64,000 nucleotides of DNA from Aquibacillus saliphilus (lineage in GTDB: Bacteria > Bacillota > Bacilli > Bacillales > Amphibacillaceae). Under the pieces are notes generated by a model. That model had not been told where the DNA came from. It made no database searches and worked only from the letters and a program-made list of their open reading frames with translations. Below, piece by piece: positions 51,598-60,924 of the stretch. The stretch spans positions 62,001 through 126,000 of the forward strand of contig NZ_JAIZAP010000013.1 of NCBI RefSeq assembly GCF_020404745.1. The letters run 5' to 3'. The first letter of the stretch is position 1. Each line of letters begins with the position of its first letter. Both the position numbers and the translations under genes were made by a program.

Positions 51598-53019
51598 CTA
51601 TTTCTTTAATCTTTCTACTAATTCTTGATACCTTGGACTGTTCAAGAAATTTTCAACTGAAATATGATGAGCAGTTGGTACTTTTGCTTTGGCACGATCC
51701 GTTAAATCTTTATGTGTGATGATAATATCCGCATCACTTGGAAGCTGATTAATTGCAGTGTTTGTAACATCAATGTTAATACCAGCTTTTTTAAACTTAT
51801 CTCGTAATAATGATGCGCCCATTGCACTCGAGCCCATTCCTGCATCACATGCAAAGACAACTTTATCTACATTATCCTCAGATACTTCCTCTGGTGTAGC
51901 AACTTCAGCGTTGCTTAATGAACCTGAGACAGAGCTTTTCTTTCCTTTTAAGTTTTCCATCTTACCAGTTGCTGCGGATAAACCTTCTTCTTCCTCTTCT
52001 ACTTTGCTTGTTTTTAAAATGAGCGAAGCAATTAGGAAAGATACTGCTGTTGCAACAATAACCCCTAGTAACATGCCAATATGATTCCCTTTTGGTGTCA
52101 TCGCGAGTAAAGCAAAGATACTTCCTGGTGATGGTGTAGCAGATAATCCTGTATTAAAGATTGTGAAAGTTAGTACACCACTTGCACCACCACCGATAGC
52201 AGCTAAAATTAGTGCTGGCTTCATTAAAATGTATGGGAAGTAAATTTCATGTATCCCGCCGAAAAAGTGAATGATCGATGCACCGTATGCAGAGCTTTTT
52301 GACATTCCTTTTCCAAATACCATAAATGCTAGTAAAATACCTAGACCTGGTCCAGGGTTAGTTTCTAATAAGAATAAGATCGACTTTCCTGCCTCAGCGG
52401 CCTGTTCTACGCCGAGTGGGCTTAAAATCCCGTGGTTAATTACATTGTTTAAGAATAATACCTTAGCTGGCTCAATAAATATACTTGCTAATGGTAATAA
52501 TCCAGCATTTACAATAACTTCTACCCCTGCTCCTAAAGCATTATTTAGACCTTGAACAATTGGTCCAATAACTCCGTAAGCAATACCTGCTAGAATTGCT
52601 CCTAAAATACCTGCAGAGAAGTTATTATAAAGCATTTCGAATCCAGAACGAATCTTTGGTAACAAAGCATCATCAATCTTTTTAATGAGGTAACCACCAA
52701 GGGGTCCCATTAACATTGCACCAAGGAACATTGGGATATCTGCGCCTACGATAACCCCCATTGTGGCTGTAGCACCAACGACACCACCACGAATATCATA
52801 TACTAACCTACCACCTGTAAAACCAATTAATAATGGCAACAGGTAAATGATCATCGGATCGACCATTTCTGCTAGACCTTCATTAGGATACCAGCCTGTT
52901 GGAATAAATAATGCGGTTATAAGTCCCCACGCGATAAATGCAGCAATATTAGGCATAATCATACCACTTAAGTAACTACCAAACTGTTGTACTTTTGCAC
53001 GAAATCCTTTTTGTGCCAT
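51598..53019 (-). CDS. mtlA: PTS mannitol-specific EIICB
   Basis: A 473-residue mannitol permease with an EIIC domain (about 1-340, eight hydrophobic segments; GRLVYDIRGGVVGATATMG near 70 and FGGIHEIYFPYI near 255 with the GIHE motif) and an EIIB domain (about 380-470) whose phosphocysteine is in VFACDAGMGSSAMGASLL. The EIIA domain is separate (mtlF). First gene of the mtl cluster. Upstream are candidate cre and MtlR sites. ATG with AAAAAGGAGGATTTAC. Confidence 0.95.
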   Translation of the reverse strand: MAQKGFRAKVQQFGSYLSGMIMPNIAAFIAWGLITALFIPTGWYPNEGLAEMVDPMIIYLLPLLIGFTGGRLVYDIRGGVVGATATMGVIVGADIPMFLGAMLMGPLGGYLIKKIDDALLPKIRSGFEMLYNNFSAGILGAILAGIAYGVIGPIVQGLNNALGAGVEVIVNAGLLPLASIFIEPAKVLFLNNVINHGILSPLGVEQAAEAGKSILFLLETNPGPGLGILLAFMVFGKGMSKSSAYGASIIHFFGGIHEIYFPYILMKPALILAAIGGGASGVLTFTIFNTGLSATPSPGSIFALLAMTPKGNHIGMLLGVIVATAVSFLIASLILKTSKVEEEEEGLSAATGKMENLKGKKSSVSGSLSNAEVATPEEVSEDNVDKVVFACDAGMGSSAMGASLLRDKFKKAGINIDVTNTAINQLPSDADIIITHKDLTDRAKAKVPTAHHISVENFLNSPRYQELVERLKK

Positions 53020-53073
53020 GTAAATCCTCCTTTTTAATTTATGGTACTATTAATAAATATCTTATCTTTAGAA

Positions 53074-53086
53074 TAAAGCGTTTCCA
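53074..53086 (-). promoter_or_regulatory. Candidate cre site upstream of mtlA
   Basis: TGGAAACGCTTTA on the minus strand fits the first twelve positions of the cre consensus but not the final CA. About 55 bp upstream of mtlA, where CcpA repression would act. Confidence 0.45.
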
Positions 53087-53118
53087 GTTGTTATAGCAAG
53101 ACTATCTAAAAGTGCTTT

Positions 53119-53138
53119 TGTCAATAACAATGTTGACA
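53119..53138 (-). promoter_or_regulatory. Candidate MtlR operator upstream of mtlA
   Basis: TGTCAA and TTGACA form an inverted repeat with an 8-base spacer about 100 bp upstream of mtlA. It resembles the TTGNCA/TGNCAA type of MtlR site and lies where an activator would bind. Confidence 0.45.
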
Positions 53139-53244
53139 TATTTTTTGTACCCGTTAACAGGCATTAAAAAGATTTAATTTCTATTCATGACCTTTTTACA
53201 ATCAAATTAATTGTTATAGCTTAACGCTTTGAGGAGGAAAAAGT

Positions 53245-54675
53245 TTGAGTGAAAATTATAGAACGCTTGAAGAAATCAGGCAGGCTCTAGAAAAAGGTGA
53301 AGAAACTTCTCTTCATTTGACTAAGAAGTATATGGACAGAATAGCTAAATACGATAAAAATAAGACGAAAATAAATGCAATTATTGAACTTAATCCAGAT
53401 GCCATACATATTGCAGAAGCATTAGATACTGAAAGAGAACAAACTGGTTCAAGAGGACCGCTTCATGGTATTCCAATTTTACTTAAGGATAATATTGATA
53501 CCGGGGACAAAATGCATACTAGTGCAGGCTCCATCGCTTTAGCTACCAACTATGCAAAAGCGGACTCGTTTGTTGCCAAAAAACTTAGAGAAGCTGGAGC
53601 CTTGATATTAGGCAAAGCGAACTTAACGGAGTGGGCCAACTTTATGACAGAGGGTATGCCCAATGGTTATAGCTCTAGAGGCGGACAAGTGTTAAACCCT
53701 TATGGGCCAGGTAGGATTGATGTTGGAGGTTCCAGTTCAGGTCCTGCAGCAGCTGTTGCAGCTGGATTTGCGGCTGCAAGTATTGGAACAGAAACAAGTG
53801 GTTCCATACTTAGCCCAGCTAGTAGTAACTCACTAGTCGGCATTAAACCAACAGTCGGATTAATTAGTCGAACTGGTATTATCCCTATCGCCCATAGCCA
53901 AGATACAGCAGGACCATTGACACGCACTGTTACAGATTCAGCCATACTACTAGGAGTATTAGCAGGAGTTGATGAGTTGGACCCTGCAACGAGAACTAGT
54001 ATTAAAAATAAAGAATTCGACTATACGAAACACTTAAATAGCGACGGTTTAAAAGGCGCTAGAATTGGTGTCGATCGAAATTACCTAGCTGAGCTTGATA
54101 GCGATGAATTAGGACTTGTTGAAAAAGCAATCGAGGACATGAAGGCGCAAGGTGCCAAAATAATAGATCCTGTTGAAATTGCTACAAATCCATCAAACTA
54201 CACTGTTTTATTCCATGAGTTTAAAAGCGACTTAAATGCCTACTTAGCTAACCTATCAGCAAATGTTCCTGTTCACTCCCTGGCTGAAGTTATAAAATAT
54301 AATCTTGATCATGCTGACTCCACCTTGAAGTATGGGCAAAAATTATTGCTAGAATCTGAAGAAAAAAGTGGTACGTTAACAGAGGCCGAATACATTGATG
54401 CCCGTTTAGAAGACTTAAAGCTGTCAAAGGAAAAAGGAATTGATGCCGTTATTAAAGAACATCAATTGGATGCACTCTTATTCGCAAACAACTACGGTGC
54501 AGATATTGCAGCCAAAGCTGGTTATCCGTCAATAACTGTACCTGCTGGTTACACCACGGGCGAAAGACCAATTGGTATTACACTGACAGGGACTGCATAC
54601 AATGAGGCTAAACTAATCGAATTAGCCTATGGCTATGAACAAGCGACAAAACATCGTAAAAATCCAAGCTTATAG
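53245..54675 (+). CDS. Amidase signature family protein
   Basis: A 476-residue amidase. The Ser-cisSer-Lys triad is readable: Lys in [11 protein letters not shown] near residue 80, the cis-Ser in [15 protein letters not shown] near 156 and the nucleophile Ser in [13 protein letters not shown] near 180. It lacks the glutamine-recognition features of GatA and is longer than enantioselective acylamidases, so a general amide hydrolase of the YerM/peptide-amidase kind fits. TTG start with GAGGAGGAAAAAG. It is divergent from mtlA and ends with a weak terminator; no pathway partner nearby. Confidence 0.85.
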   Translation: MSENYRTLEEIRQALEKGEETSLHLTKKYMDRIAKYDKNKTKINAIIELNPDAIHIAEALDTEREQTGSRGPLHGIPILLKDNIDTGDKMHTSAGSIALATNYAKADSFVAKKLREAGALILGKANLTEWANFMTEGMPNGYSSRGGQVLNPYGPGRIDVGGSSSGPAAAVAAGFAAASIGTETSGSILSPASSNSLVGIKPTVGLISRTGIIPIAHSQDTAGPLTRTVTDSAILLGVLAGVDELDPATRTSIKNKEFDYTKHLNSDGLKGARIGVDRNYLAELDSDELGLVEKAIEDMKAQGAKIIDPVEIATNPSNYTVLFHEFKSDLNAYLANLSANVPVHSLAEVIKYNLDHADSTLKYGQKLLLESEEKSGTLTEAEYIDARLEDLKLSKEKGIDAVIKEHQLDALLFANNYGADIAAKAGYPSITVPAGYTTGERPIGITLTGTAYNEAKLIELAYGYEQATKHRKNPSL

Positions 54676-54684
54676 AGAATTTTC

Positions 54685-54715
54685 AGACCTGCCCGTATGG
54701 TTGGTCTTTTCTTTT
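54685..54715 (+). terminator. Terminator after the amidase gene
   Basis: AGACCtGCC pairs with GGTtGGTCT, followed by TTTCTTTT, 10 bases beyond the stop. Confidence 0.65.
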
Positions 54716-54828
54716 GAAATGAGTATAAAATCTACAAACTAACGACATTTGCTCACAATAGATATACATGTGAATTAAATCACATTATAATAGACATGTT
54801 TTATACTATAAAGGTAAAGGAGAACGAC

Positions 54829-55437
54829 ATGTTGAAAAAATCAATAACTATTGCTACAATCGTGCTCGCACTAGTAATTGTTAGTGGATTTATATTCGTT
54901 TCAAACAGCAACAATAATACCACCATAAGAGATTTAAATGACATTAATAAAATAGATTACCAAGAAACCTTTGCTCAAACAGCTAACGATTTTATTGTCT
55001 ACTTTTGGCAGGACTCTTGCAAATACTGTGAGGAAATTGAAGATGATGTGATTAAGTATGCAAATGACAGCAACACCGCTCTTTATATTGTAGATATGTT
55101 GAAAACTAACAATCAACAAGCTTGGTATAATTGGGAAACACACCACCAGAAGTATGACGTTGTAATCGGCAAATTAGTCGATGGCGAAGAAAAAATTAAT
55201 GATGGAATCGATATAGAAGATTTCCAGAATGAAACCCTAGTTAGTTGGTCATTTAACACCAATCAAAAAAATGACATTATTGCTACCCATAATACTCCTT
55301 TTGCCAACCTCGAACCCCAAAACGCGGAGGAAATAGAAATAACCGGCACTCCAACAATGATTAGAGTAATTAATGGACAGTTTGATACTTATGCCGTTGG
55401 TGTTGACGGTATTAAAGCCTTATTGTCAGTCGAATAG
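54829..55437 (+). CDS. Membrane-anchored thioredoxin-like protein
   Basis: A 202-residue exported protein with one N-terminal membrane helix (about residues 4-24) and a thioredoxin-like domain. The CxxC motif is in WQDSCKYCEEIEDDV near residue 62 and the cis-proline loop is EITGTPTMIRV near 175. A Lys/Asn/Gln-rich insertion between them (about 90-160) makes it longer than plain thioredoxin. It probably exchanges disulfides outside the membrane; the partner is unknown. ATG at 54829 after AAAGGAGAAC; an 11-codon upstream extension lacks a site. Stand-alone gene. Confidence 0.78.
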   Translation: MLKKSITIATIVLALVIVSGFIFVSNSNNNTTIRDLNDINKIDYQETFAQTANDFIVYFWQDSCKYCEEIEDDVIKYANDSNTALYIVDMLKTNNQQAWYNWETHHQKYDVVIGKLVDGEEKINDGIDIEDFQNETLVSWSFNTNQKNDIIATHNTPFANLEPQNAEEIEITGTPTMIRVINGQFDTYAVGVDGIKALLSVE

Positions 55438-55456
55438 ATTATTGAAACCATCCAAT

Positions 55457-55489
55457 AAGGGTAGTCAGAATTATAATACTACTACCCTT
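55457..55489. terminator. Bidirectional terminator
   Basis: AAGGGTAGT pairs with ACTACCCTT around a 15-nt loop between the convergent thioredoxin-like and MATE genes. U-runs are short. Confidence 0.6.
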
Positions 55490-55498
55490 CCCCTCCAT

Positions 55499-56857
55499 TT
55501 ATCCCTTAGAAATTACCTCTTTTTGCTTAAACAATTCCCTGTCTTGCCATTTTCCATATTTGTAATATAAATAAGCTAGAATACTGCTAATCACGAAGCT
55601 TAGCCCCATTCCATAGGCAATACCATCACTACCAAATAACGTTGAACAAAGATATGTTAAAGGATACCTAAGTATCCAGAACGAAATAATATTTAGCACC
55701 AAAACTTGATACATTGCTCCAGATGCCCTAACAATTCCGTTGAGAATAAAATTAAGTCCCAAGAATGGGTAAAAGAACGCAATAATTGTTAAGTATCTTG
55801 CGCCAAACTCTACTGCCACTGGATCTTGAATAAATAACTCGATTCCATACTGTGCAAACAGAATGATTAATAAAGCGATGAAAAGCATTATCGACAAGTT
55901 ATAGATGACACCATATTTGGATATTTGACGGACTCGGTCCCACTTGTTCACACCTATATTTTGACCTGCCATACTGTTAACAGCGGTTCCAAGCGCTATT
56001 GCTGGAAGCATAACCAAACTATCCAAGCGTTGTGCTGCACTAAACCCTGCTACAACAGCTTCTCCATGAGAAGTTACCACACTCATAATCGCTGCTACAC
56101 CCGCAGAAATAACCGACATTTGCAGCCCTGAGGGAATACCAAGATTTAAAATTAATTTAACCTCATCCTTACTAGGAAAACTTGGCACCTGAAATGGAAC
56201 TAATTCATTTCTTATCACATGAATCATCCCATATATGAATGCAGCACCTTGAGCAGTGACAGTTGCATAAGCTGCACCCGTTATTCCAAAATCTAAGACC
56301 GCAATAAAGATTGGGTCGAGTATAATGTTTAATATGACTGCTAAAATTACAAATCGTAATGGAGTTCGACTATCTCCTAACGCTCTTAGTACAGTACCAA
56401 TAAAGTTATAACCTAACAAAAATAAAATTCCAAGCGCATTTATTTGCAAGTAAACTTTGGCGTCAATAAGCATAGCTTCAGGTGTTCCTAATAGTTTTAA
56501 AATTGATTCAGAGGCTATAAATCCAATCAAACCTAACACAACCGCCATCATCGTTAACGTAACAACAAATGCATTTAAATACCTTTTTAACCCTTGATGA
56601 TTATCTTTGCCTTTTTGCTGAGATAAAACAGTCAAGGTTGTATTATTTATTCCAATAATAAAAGATAGGATTGTGAAGATAACTGTACTTGCAATAGCGA
56701 CCGCCCCTAATGCGTTCGCACCTAGTAAATTACCTACCCATAAACTGTCAGCAAATTGATACGAGACTTGTAGGAGATTCGTAAACATAATTGGCCCTGA
56801 AAAGACAAACAATTGCTTTACAATGCTACCACTCGTGAAATCGTGCTGTTTCTGCAT
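55499..56857 (-). CDS. MATE-family efflux transporter
   Basis: A 452-residue multidrug-and-toxin extrusion protein with 12 hydrophobic segments in two six-helix halves. The N-terminus (SGSIVKQLFVFSGPIMFTNLLQ region) and ADSLWVGNLLGANALGAVAIA near residue 32 are typical; NSMAGQNIGVNKWDRVRQI near 290 is the second-half counterpart. It exports cationic compounds using Na+ or H+ gradient; substrate not fixed. Gene stands alone, convergent with the thioredoxin-like gene. Confidence 0.9.
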   Translation of the reverse strand: MQKQHDFTSGSIVKQLFVFSGPIMFTNLLQVSYQFADSLWVGNLLGANALGAVAIASTVIFTILSFIIGINNTTLTVLSQQKGKDNHQGLKRYLNAFVVTLTMMAVVLGLIGFIASESILKLLGTPEAMLIDAKVYLQINALGILFLLGYNFIGTVLRALGDSRTPLRFVILAVILNIILDPIFIAVLDFGITGAAYATVTAQGAAFIYGMIHVIRNELVPFQVPSFPSKDEVKLILNLGIPSGLQMSVISAGVAAIMSVVTSHGEAVVAGFSAAQRLDSLVMLPAIALGTAVNSMAGQNIGVNKWDRVRQISKYGVIYNLSIMLFIALLIILFAQYGIELFIQDPVAVEFGARYLTIIAFFYPFLGLNFILNGIVRASGAMYQVLVLNIISFWILRYPLTYLCSTLFGSDGIAYGMGLSFVISSILAYLYYKYGKWQDRELFKQKEVISKG

Positions 56858-57056
56858 ACTAATTAACTCCTTATTATAACTTCAAACAAATCTTACCATG
56901 CTTGAGGGGAATAATACATTACATCTGCACAAGCATTCCGGGTAGCGTAGACAGTTAATTCTATTTATACTATGTACATAAATCTTAATCAATCTAGCAC
57001 TATTTAAGATTAACTATTTAATAAATCTGTGATTCTTATAGAAAGAGAGAATATTT

Positions 57057-58556
57057 ATGAATTTTAAGCAGTTCCAAACAAACATTATACGAAACTATAT
57101 TCTAGGTTCGCTTGTAGCAGTTATTATCGTTGGTAGTACATTTATTAGTCAAACCCTTGAATTACCTGCTGAAGACTTAGGGCTGTTACTAATAGTATTA
57201 TTAATCTCCATTCTATCCATGTTTGTAAGTGAGTTTCTTGTATTTCGATTGCACATCCAACCAATTAAAGACGGTTTTGATAAAGGAAATAGTTCGTTGG
57301 GTAATTTGAGAAGTGCTTATCTTGGGACATTGCAATTTCCATTGTTAACTTTTAAACGAATTATGCTTCCGCATTTCTTAGGATTAGCAATTCCAGCATC
57401 TATTTTAACTAGTTTATTTATTTATACTGACCTTCTTGCTATCCCTTATTACTACATTACCTTTGCATGGATGGGCGCATTCCTAATTGCATTTTTACAT
57501 GCCATTATTGAGTTTTTACTAACTACAACTGCTATCAAACCGATTTTAAAAGTCTTAAAGGATCGTACTTTAACCCACTACCAAGTTGATTTATCATTTG
57601 AAGATTATGTTCTTATCAGTATTAAGAAAAAATTCTTTTTTAGCATTTTGTTTATTGGCGTCTTTCCAGTGACACTTTTTAGTTTAGCCACATATATTCG
57701 CCTATTACAATTCGACTCACAATTAGTTTTTGACTATTGGCGATGGGCTGGGATTATTATGGTGATTGTAGTACTAATTTCCATTTACTTCTCCAAATTG
57801 TTAACCCGCGAAATAGAGCAACCAATAAACCAACTTCAACAAGGATTGAAGAATGTACAAACTGGAAAGATGGAATTAATCAACGGTTATTATTCTGATG
57901 AGTTTTCAAGACTTATTGCAGGCTTCAACCATATGACCCATTCAATTATTGAAAAAGAAACATTGAACGAAGACTTAATAGAAAGTTATTTTTCTGTTTT
58001 CGCAGCGACATTAGATGCACGAGACCCTTACACGGCTGGCCATTCTACTCGAGTTGCACATTTCGCCTATCAAATAGGGCTAGCGGCAAAATTATCTAAC
58101 GAGGAGTTAAGTTTGCTAAGAAAGTCAGCACAACTTCACGATATTGGTAAAATAGGTGTTAGGGATGAAGTCTTACTTAAGGATGGGAAGTTAACAGAAC
58201 AGGAATTTGACGAGATTAAAAAACACCCTACAATTGGCTCTGGTATTCTAGAACAGATCAATCCCAAAGAAGCCATGGTAGCTCTTATCCCAGGGGTAAG
58301 GAATCATCACGAACGATATGATGGAAAAGGCTATCCCGATCAATTAGCAGGAACTGATATTCCAATTTTCGGACGAATACTAGCAGTTGCAGATGCATAT
58401 GATGCGATGACGTCAGACCGTCCTTACCGAAAAGGAATGGCAAAAGAAAAAGCACTGTCAATCATAGCAGGTGGCAAAGGTACACAATGGGATCCTGTTT
58501 TCGCACAACTATTTATCGAATTGATGACAGATACACGCCTTAATCACCTCGACTAG
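57057..58556 (+). CDS. Membrane HAMP - HD-GYP phosphodiesterase (cyclic di-GMP)
   Basis: A 499-residue protein with about six N-terminal membrane segments (to about residue 265), a HAMP linker at about 262-310 (REIEQPINQLQQGLKNVQTG) and an HD-GYP domain at about 315-490. All catalytic motifs are intact: HSTRVAHFA, LHDIGKIGV, HPTIGSGIL, HHERYDGKGYPDQLAG and DAYDAMTSDRPYRKG. HD-GYP enzymes hydrolyse cyclic di-GMP. The membrane region may sense an external or membrane signal. ATG with GAAAGAGAG. Monocistronic. Confidence 0.88.
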   Translation: MNFKQFQTNIIRNYILGSLVAVIIVGSTFISQTLELPAEDLGLLLIVLLISILSMFVSEFLVFRLHIQPIKDGFDKGNSSLGNLRSAYLGTLQFPLLTFKRIMLPHFLGLAIPASILTSLFIYTDLLAIPYYYITFAWMGAFLIAFLHAIIEFLLTTTAIKPILKVLKDRTLTHYQVDLSFEDYVLISIKKKFFFSILFIGVFPVTLFSLATYIRLLQFDSQLVFDYWRWAGIIMVIVVLISIYFSKLLTREIEQPINQLQQGLKNVQTGKMELINGYYSDEFSRLIAGFNHMTHSIIEKETLNEDLIESYFSVFAATLDARDPYTAGHSTRVAHFAYQIGLAAKLSNEELSLLRKSAQLHDIGKIGVRDEVLLKDGKLTEQEFDEIKKHPTIGSGILEQINPKEAMVALIPGVRNHHERYDGKGYPDQLAGTDIPIFGRILAVADAYDAMTSDRPYRKGMAKEKALSIIAGGKGTQWDPVFAQLFIELMTDTRLNHLD

Positions 58557-58845
58557 ATTAAGGCTAGCCTCGGTGCGGAGGTTTTTTGCCAGTGACAGGA
58601 ATTGACTCAGGGAGACCTCCGTATAGTTATCATCCCCAGCCGGCAGTTAAACCACCCTATTCAATTATTATATAGACCTATTAATCACAGAAACTACTCA
58701 TTTGTTTTACGTAAGACAAAGATTCAGTTGATTGATTGTTTATTAACTTTGTTCATTTCACTGCGTTTTGACAAACCCTTTCAAAGTCCAATTCGGTAAA
58801 ACCCTTACCTCCAAGAAGAAAGCTTGACCGTGTTATTCTTAATAC
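58557..58845. other. Gene-free stretch with imperfect hairpins
   Basis: After the HD-GYP stop a CCTC/GAGG hairpin followed by T6 (58566-58588) is a weak terminator. CGGAGGT at 58576-58582 and ACCTCCG at 58615-58621 form a second, competing inverted repeat. Otherwise I see no gene or known RNA here. Confidence 0.4.
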
Positions 58846-59103
58846 CTAATTAAACGGATGATGTTTAATCTTCTGTATCATCAGCAATCTCCCGAACAAA
58901 CACGATTCGTTTATAAAACGGTATTTCCATTCAATCCATTTTTCATAACCGAACCCATTATGCTTAACTACTAATTGTTGACTATTCTGCCGGTCGGCTA
59001 AACGTCCGACCCTACCCCTCTTGTTAAAAACGAACCCTCTAGTTACTTCTATTTTAAGTAATTTCTCATCACTCACTAAAACAAAAAGCATCAACGCTGT
59101 CAC
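58846..59103 (-). CDS. Doubtful small reading frame
   Basis: An 85-codon frame beginning with GTG at 59103; the C-terminal half (VVKHNGFGYEKWIEWKYRF then a hydrophobic LFGRLLMIQKI) looks like real protein, but there is no ribosome binding site at the start and the N-terminal part is unremarkable. It may be a fragment of a decayed gene. I do not recognise a family. Confidence 0.25.
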   Translation of the reverse strand: MTALMLFVLVSDEKLLKIEVTRGFVFNKRGRVGRLADRQNSQQLVVKHNGFGYEKWIEWKYRFINESCLFGRLLMIQKIKHHPFN

Positions 59104-59209
59104 AAAATTGTTGATAAATTCATATAATAGAACGTTTACATCAAGATTAATTTGGTAAGAATAACATTACTATCACTTAACTATTTTGGTGCAGAAAGAG
59201 GCGATTAAT

Positions 59210-59440
59210 TTGGCTTATTTACGAGAAGCTGTACAGCAGCAAAAAGAGTTTTTAATTGCACAATTAATCAATCAAGGCGTTGCCAAGGAAGAAGATAATG
59301 ATGACTTATCTAACATGACTATATCTGAACTAATAAACGAATATGATCAATTTAAAATCGTTACCAATAAAAGCAACAACAACTCCCTACGATTCACCAG
59401 ATCGATTAGTTGGAAAAAGAACAGGAAGCCTCACATCTAG
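59210..59440 (+). CDS. Small protein of the Fur-regulated basic protein A (FbpA) type
   Basis: A 76-residue protein from a TTG start seven bases after AGAGGCG. The N-terminal half (LREAVQQQKEFLIAQLINQGV, then LSNMTISELINEYDQF) matches the FbpA family pattern LRxAVxxxKxxLIxxLIxxG...LTxSELxxEY. The C-terminal tail is basic (SISWKKNRKPHI). In B. subtilis FbpA is an iron-sparing helper; no convincing Fur box is seen here, so that role is only suggested. Its last codons lie inside the terminator shared with the aldehyde dehydrogenase gene. Confidence 0.68.
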   Translation: MAYLREAVQQQKEFLIAQLINQGVAKEEDNDDLSNMTISELINEYDQFKIVTNKSNNNSLRFTRSISWKKNRKPHI

Positions 59441-59456
59441 AGGCTTCCTGTTCTTT
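59416..59456. terminator. 17-bp bidirectional terminator overlapping a CDS end
   Basis: AAAGAACAGGAAGCCTC and GAGGCTTCCTGTTCTTT are perfect complements around a 7-nt loop. The left arm is coding sequence of the small FbpA-like gene; on the minus strand TTTTCC follows, 5 bases beyond the aldehyde dehydrogenase stop. Confidence 0.9.
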
Positions 59457-59461
59457 AACAT

Positions 59462-60910
59462 TTAAAGGGAATGCTGTCTCAGTCTGAAACAAACAACCTT
59501 TTGTTCTGTCATCGCTTCAATTGTCGACCTTACACCTTCTCTTCCTAATCCAGAGTTTTTCACTCCACCAAATGGCATGGCATCTATTCTGTAATCACTA
59601 CTATCATTGACCATAACTCCTCCAACATCTAGCTGTTGAATTGCTAAAAATGATTTTTCAATATCAGCAGTAAAGATACCGGCTTGCAGACCATAATCAA
59701 CAGCATTTGATTGTTCAATAGCTTGATAGACGTCTTCTACTTGGAAGACTAACACAACTGGACCAAAGATCTCTTCTTGAGCTATTTTAGCTGTTTGTGG
59801 TACGTCAGTTAGTATTGTCGGATAGTAGAATGCTCCATCTCTATTACCACCAACTTGTATTCTCGCACCGTCTACTAATGCTTCATTCACCCAGGACTCA
59901 ACCCGTTTTGCTTCTCGTTCGTTAATCATTGGCCCTACATCCGTTAATTCATTCATCTTATCGCCAACTTGCAGCTCTGAAGTACGTTCCCTCATTGATT
60001 CTAGAAAGCTACTATAAACGTCTTTTTCTACGTAAATTCGTTGAACACCGATGCAATTTTGACCGACAGCTGAGAATGCACCGGACACACAAGACGCAAC
60101 GGCATCTTGAATATCTGCATCATTTAGTACAATAACTGGCGAATTTGATCCAAGCTCCATATTTATTTTTTTGACTCCAGCTTGATGAGCTATTGTCTCG
60201 CCAGCATTAGTTCCACCAGTAAAGGAAATCATTTTAATTGCTGGGTGAGTAACCATCGTCTCCCCAATTTCCCTGCCTGAACCAGTAATAACAGATAGTA
60301 ACCCTGCAGGAAGCCCTGCACGTGTGAATGCTTCGGCCAATAACAAGGCGCTAAGTGGGGTAACGGATGCTGGTTTTACTACAATCGCATTGCCTGCCGC
60401 TATCGCTGGACCCACTTTATGAGCTACTAAATTAAGTGGATCATTAAATGGAGTAATCGCACCAATCACTCCAATTGGAAAACGGTAAGAATAGCCTACT
60501 CTATTTTCACTGCCTTCATTTTGATCAAAATTAATTGTTTGGCCATTGATTCTTCTTGCTTCTTCTGCACTTATTCGAATCGTCTGGATTGCTCGCTTCA
60601 CCTCTTTACGAGCCTCGTTAATTGTTTTACTACCTTCCGTTGCAATTGTTTCCGCAAATTTTTGTTTATTTTTTTCCATATAGGAAGCAGCCTTATTTAG
60701 TACTGCCATTCGTTCATGTGTAGGCCATGAGCGATTACTAAGATATGCTTCTTGTGCCTTTTCAATTGCAAATAACATATCATTTTCTGATGCCTTTGGT
60801 ACTTTTGCTAGAAGTTGATTATCCTGTGGATTAATCACATCAAATGTCCGGTTTGCCGCTATCCATTGTCCTGCCAACAACATTTTTTCCTGTCTAGCTT
60901 GTAGTTGCAT
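59462..60910 (-). CDS. Aldehyde dehydrogenase (semialdehyde-type)
   Basis: A 482-residue NAD(P)-dependent aldehyde dehydrogenase. The nucleotide-binding region with KPASVTPLSALLLAEAF near residue 165, the general base in MELGSNSPVIVL near 255, and the catalytic cysteine in SAVGQNCIGVQRI near 288 are intact. It belongs to the lactaldehyde/succinate-semialdehyde-like group. ATG at 60910, nine bases after AAGGAGG. It is the last gene of an operon with PLP enzyme, M20 hydrolase and homoserine dehydrogenase; oxidation of aspartate semialdehyde to aspartate would fit this context but is inference. Ends with a strong terminator. Confidence 0.88.
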   Translation of the reverse strand: MQLQARQEKMLLAGQWIAANRTFDVINPQDNQLLAKVPKASENDMLFAIEKAQEAYLSNRSWPTHERMAVLNKAASYMEKNKQKFAETIATEGSKTINEARKEVKRAIQTIRISAEEARRINGQTINFDQNEGSENRVGYSYRFPIGVIGAITPFNDPLNLVAHKVGPAIAAGNAIVVKPASVTPLSALLLAEAFTRAGLPAGLLSVITGSGREIGETMVTHPAIKMISFTGGTNAGETIAHQAGVKKINMELGSNSPVIVLNDADIQDAVASCVSGAFSAVGQNCIGVQRIYVEKDVYSSFLESMRERTSELQVGDKMNELTDVGPMINEREAKRVESWVNEALVDGARIQVGGNRDGAFYYPTILTDVPQTAKIAQEEIFGPVVLVFQVEDVYQAIEQSNAVDYGLQAGIFTADIEKSFLAIQQLDVGGVMVNDSSDYRIDAMPFGGVKNSGLGREGVRSTIEAMTEQKVVCFRLRQHSL

Positions 60911-60924
60911 GAAGACCACCCTCC

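Noticed and set aside
51758-52084. 108-codon plus-strand frame opposite mtlA
   Set aside because: Shadow of the well-supported mtlA reading frame.
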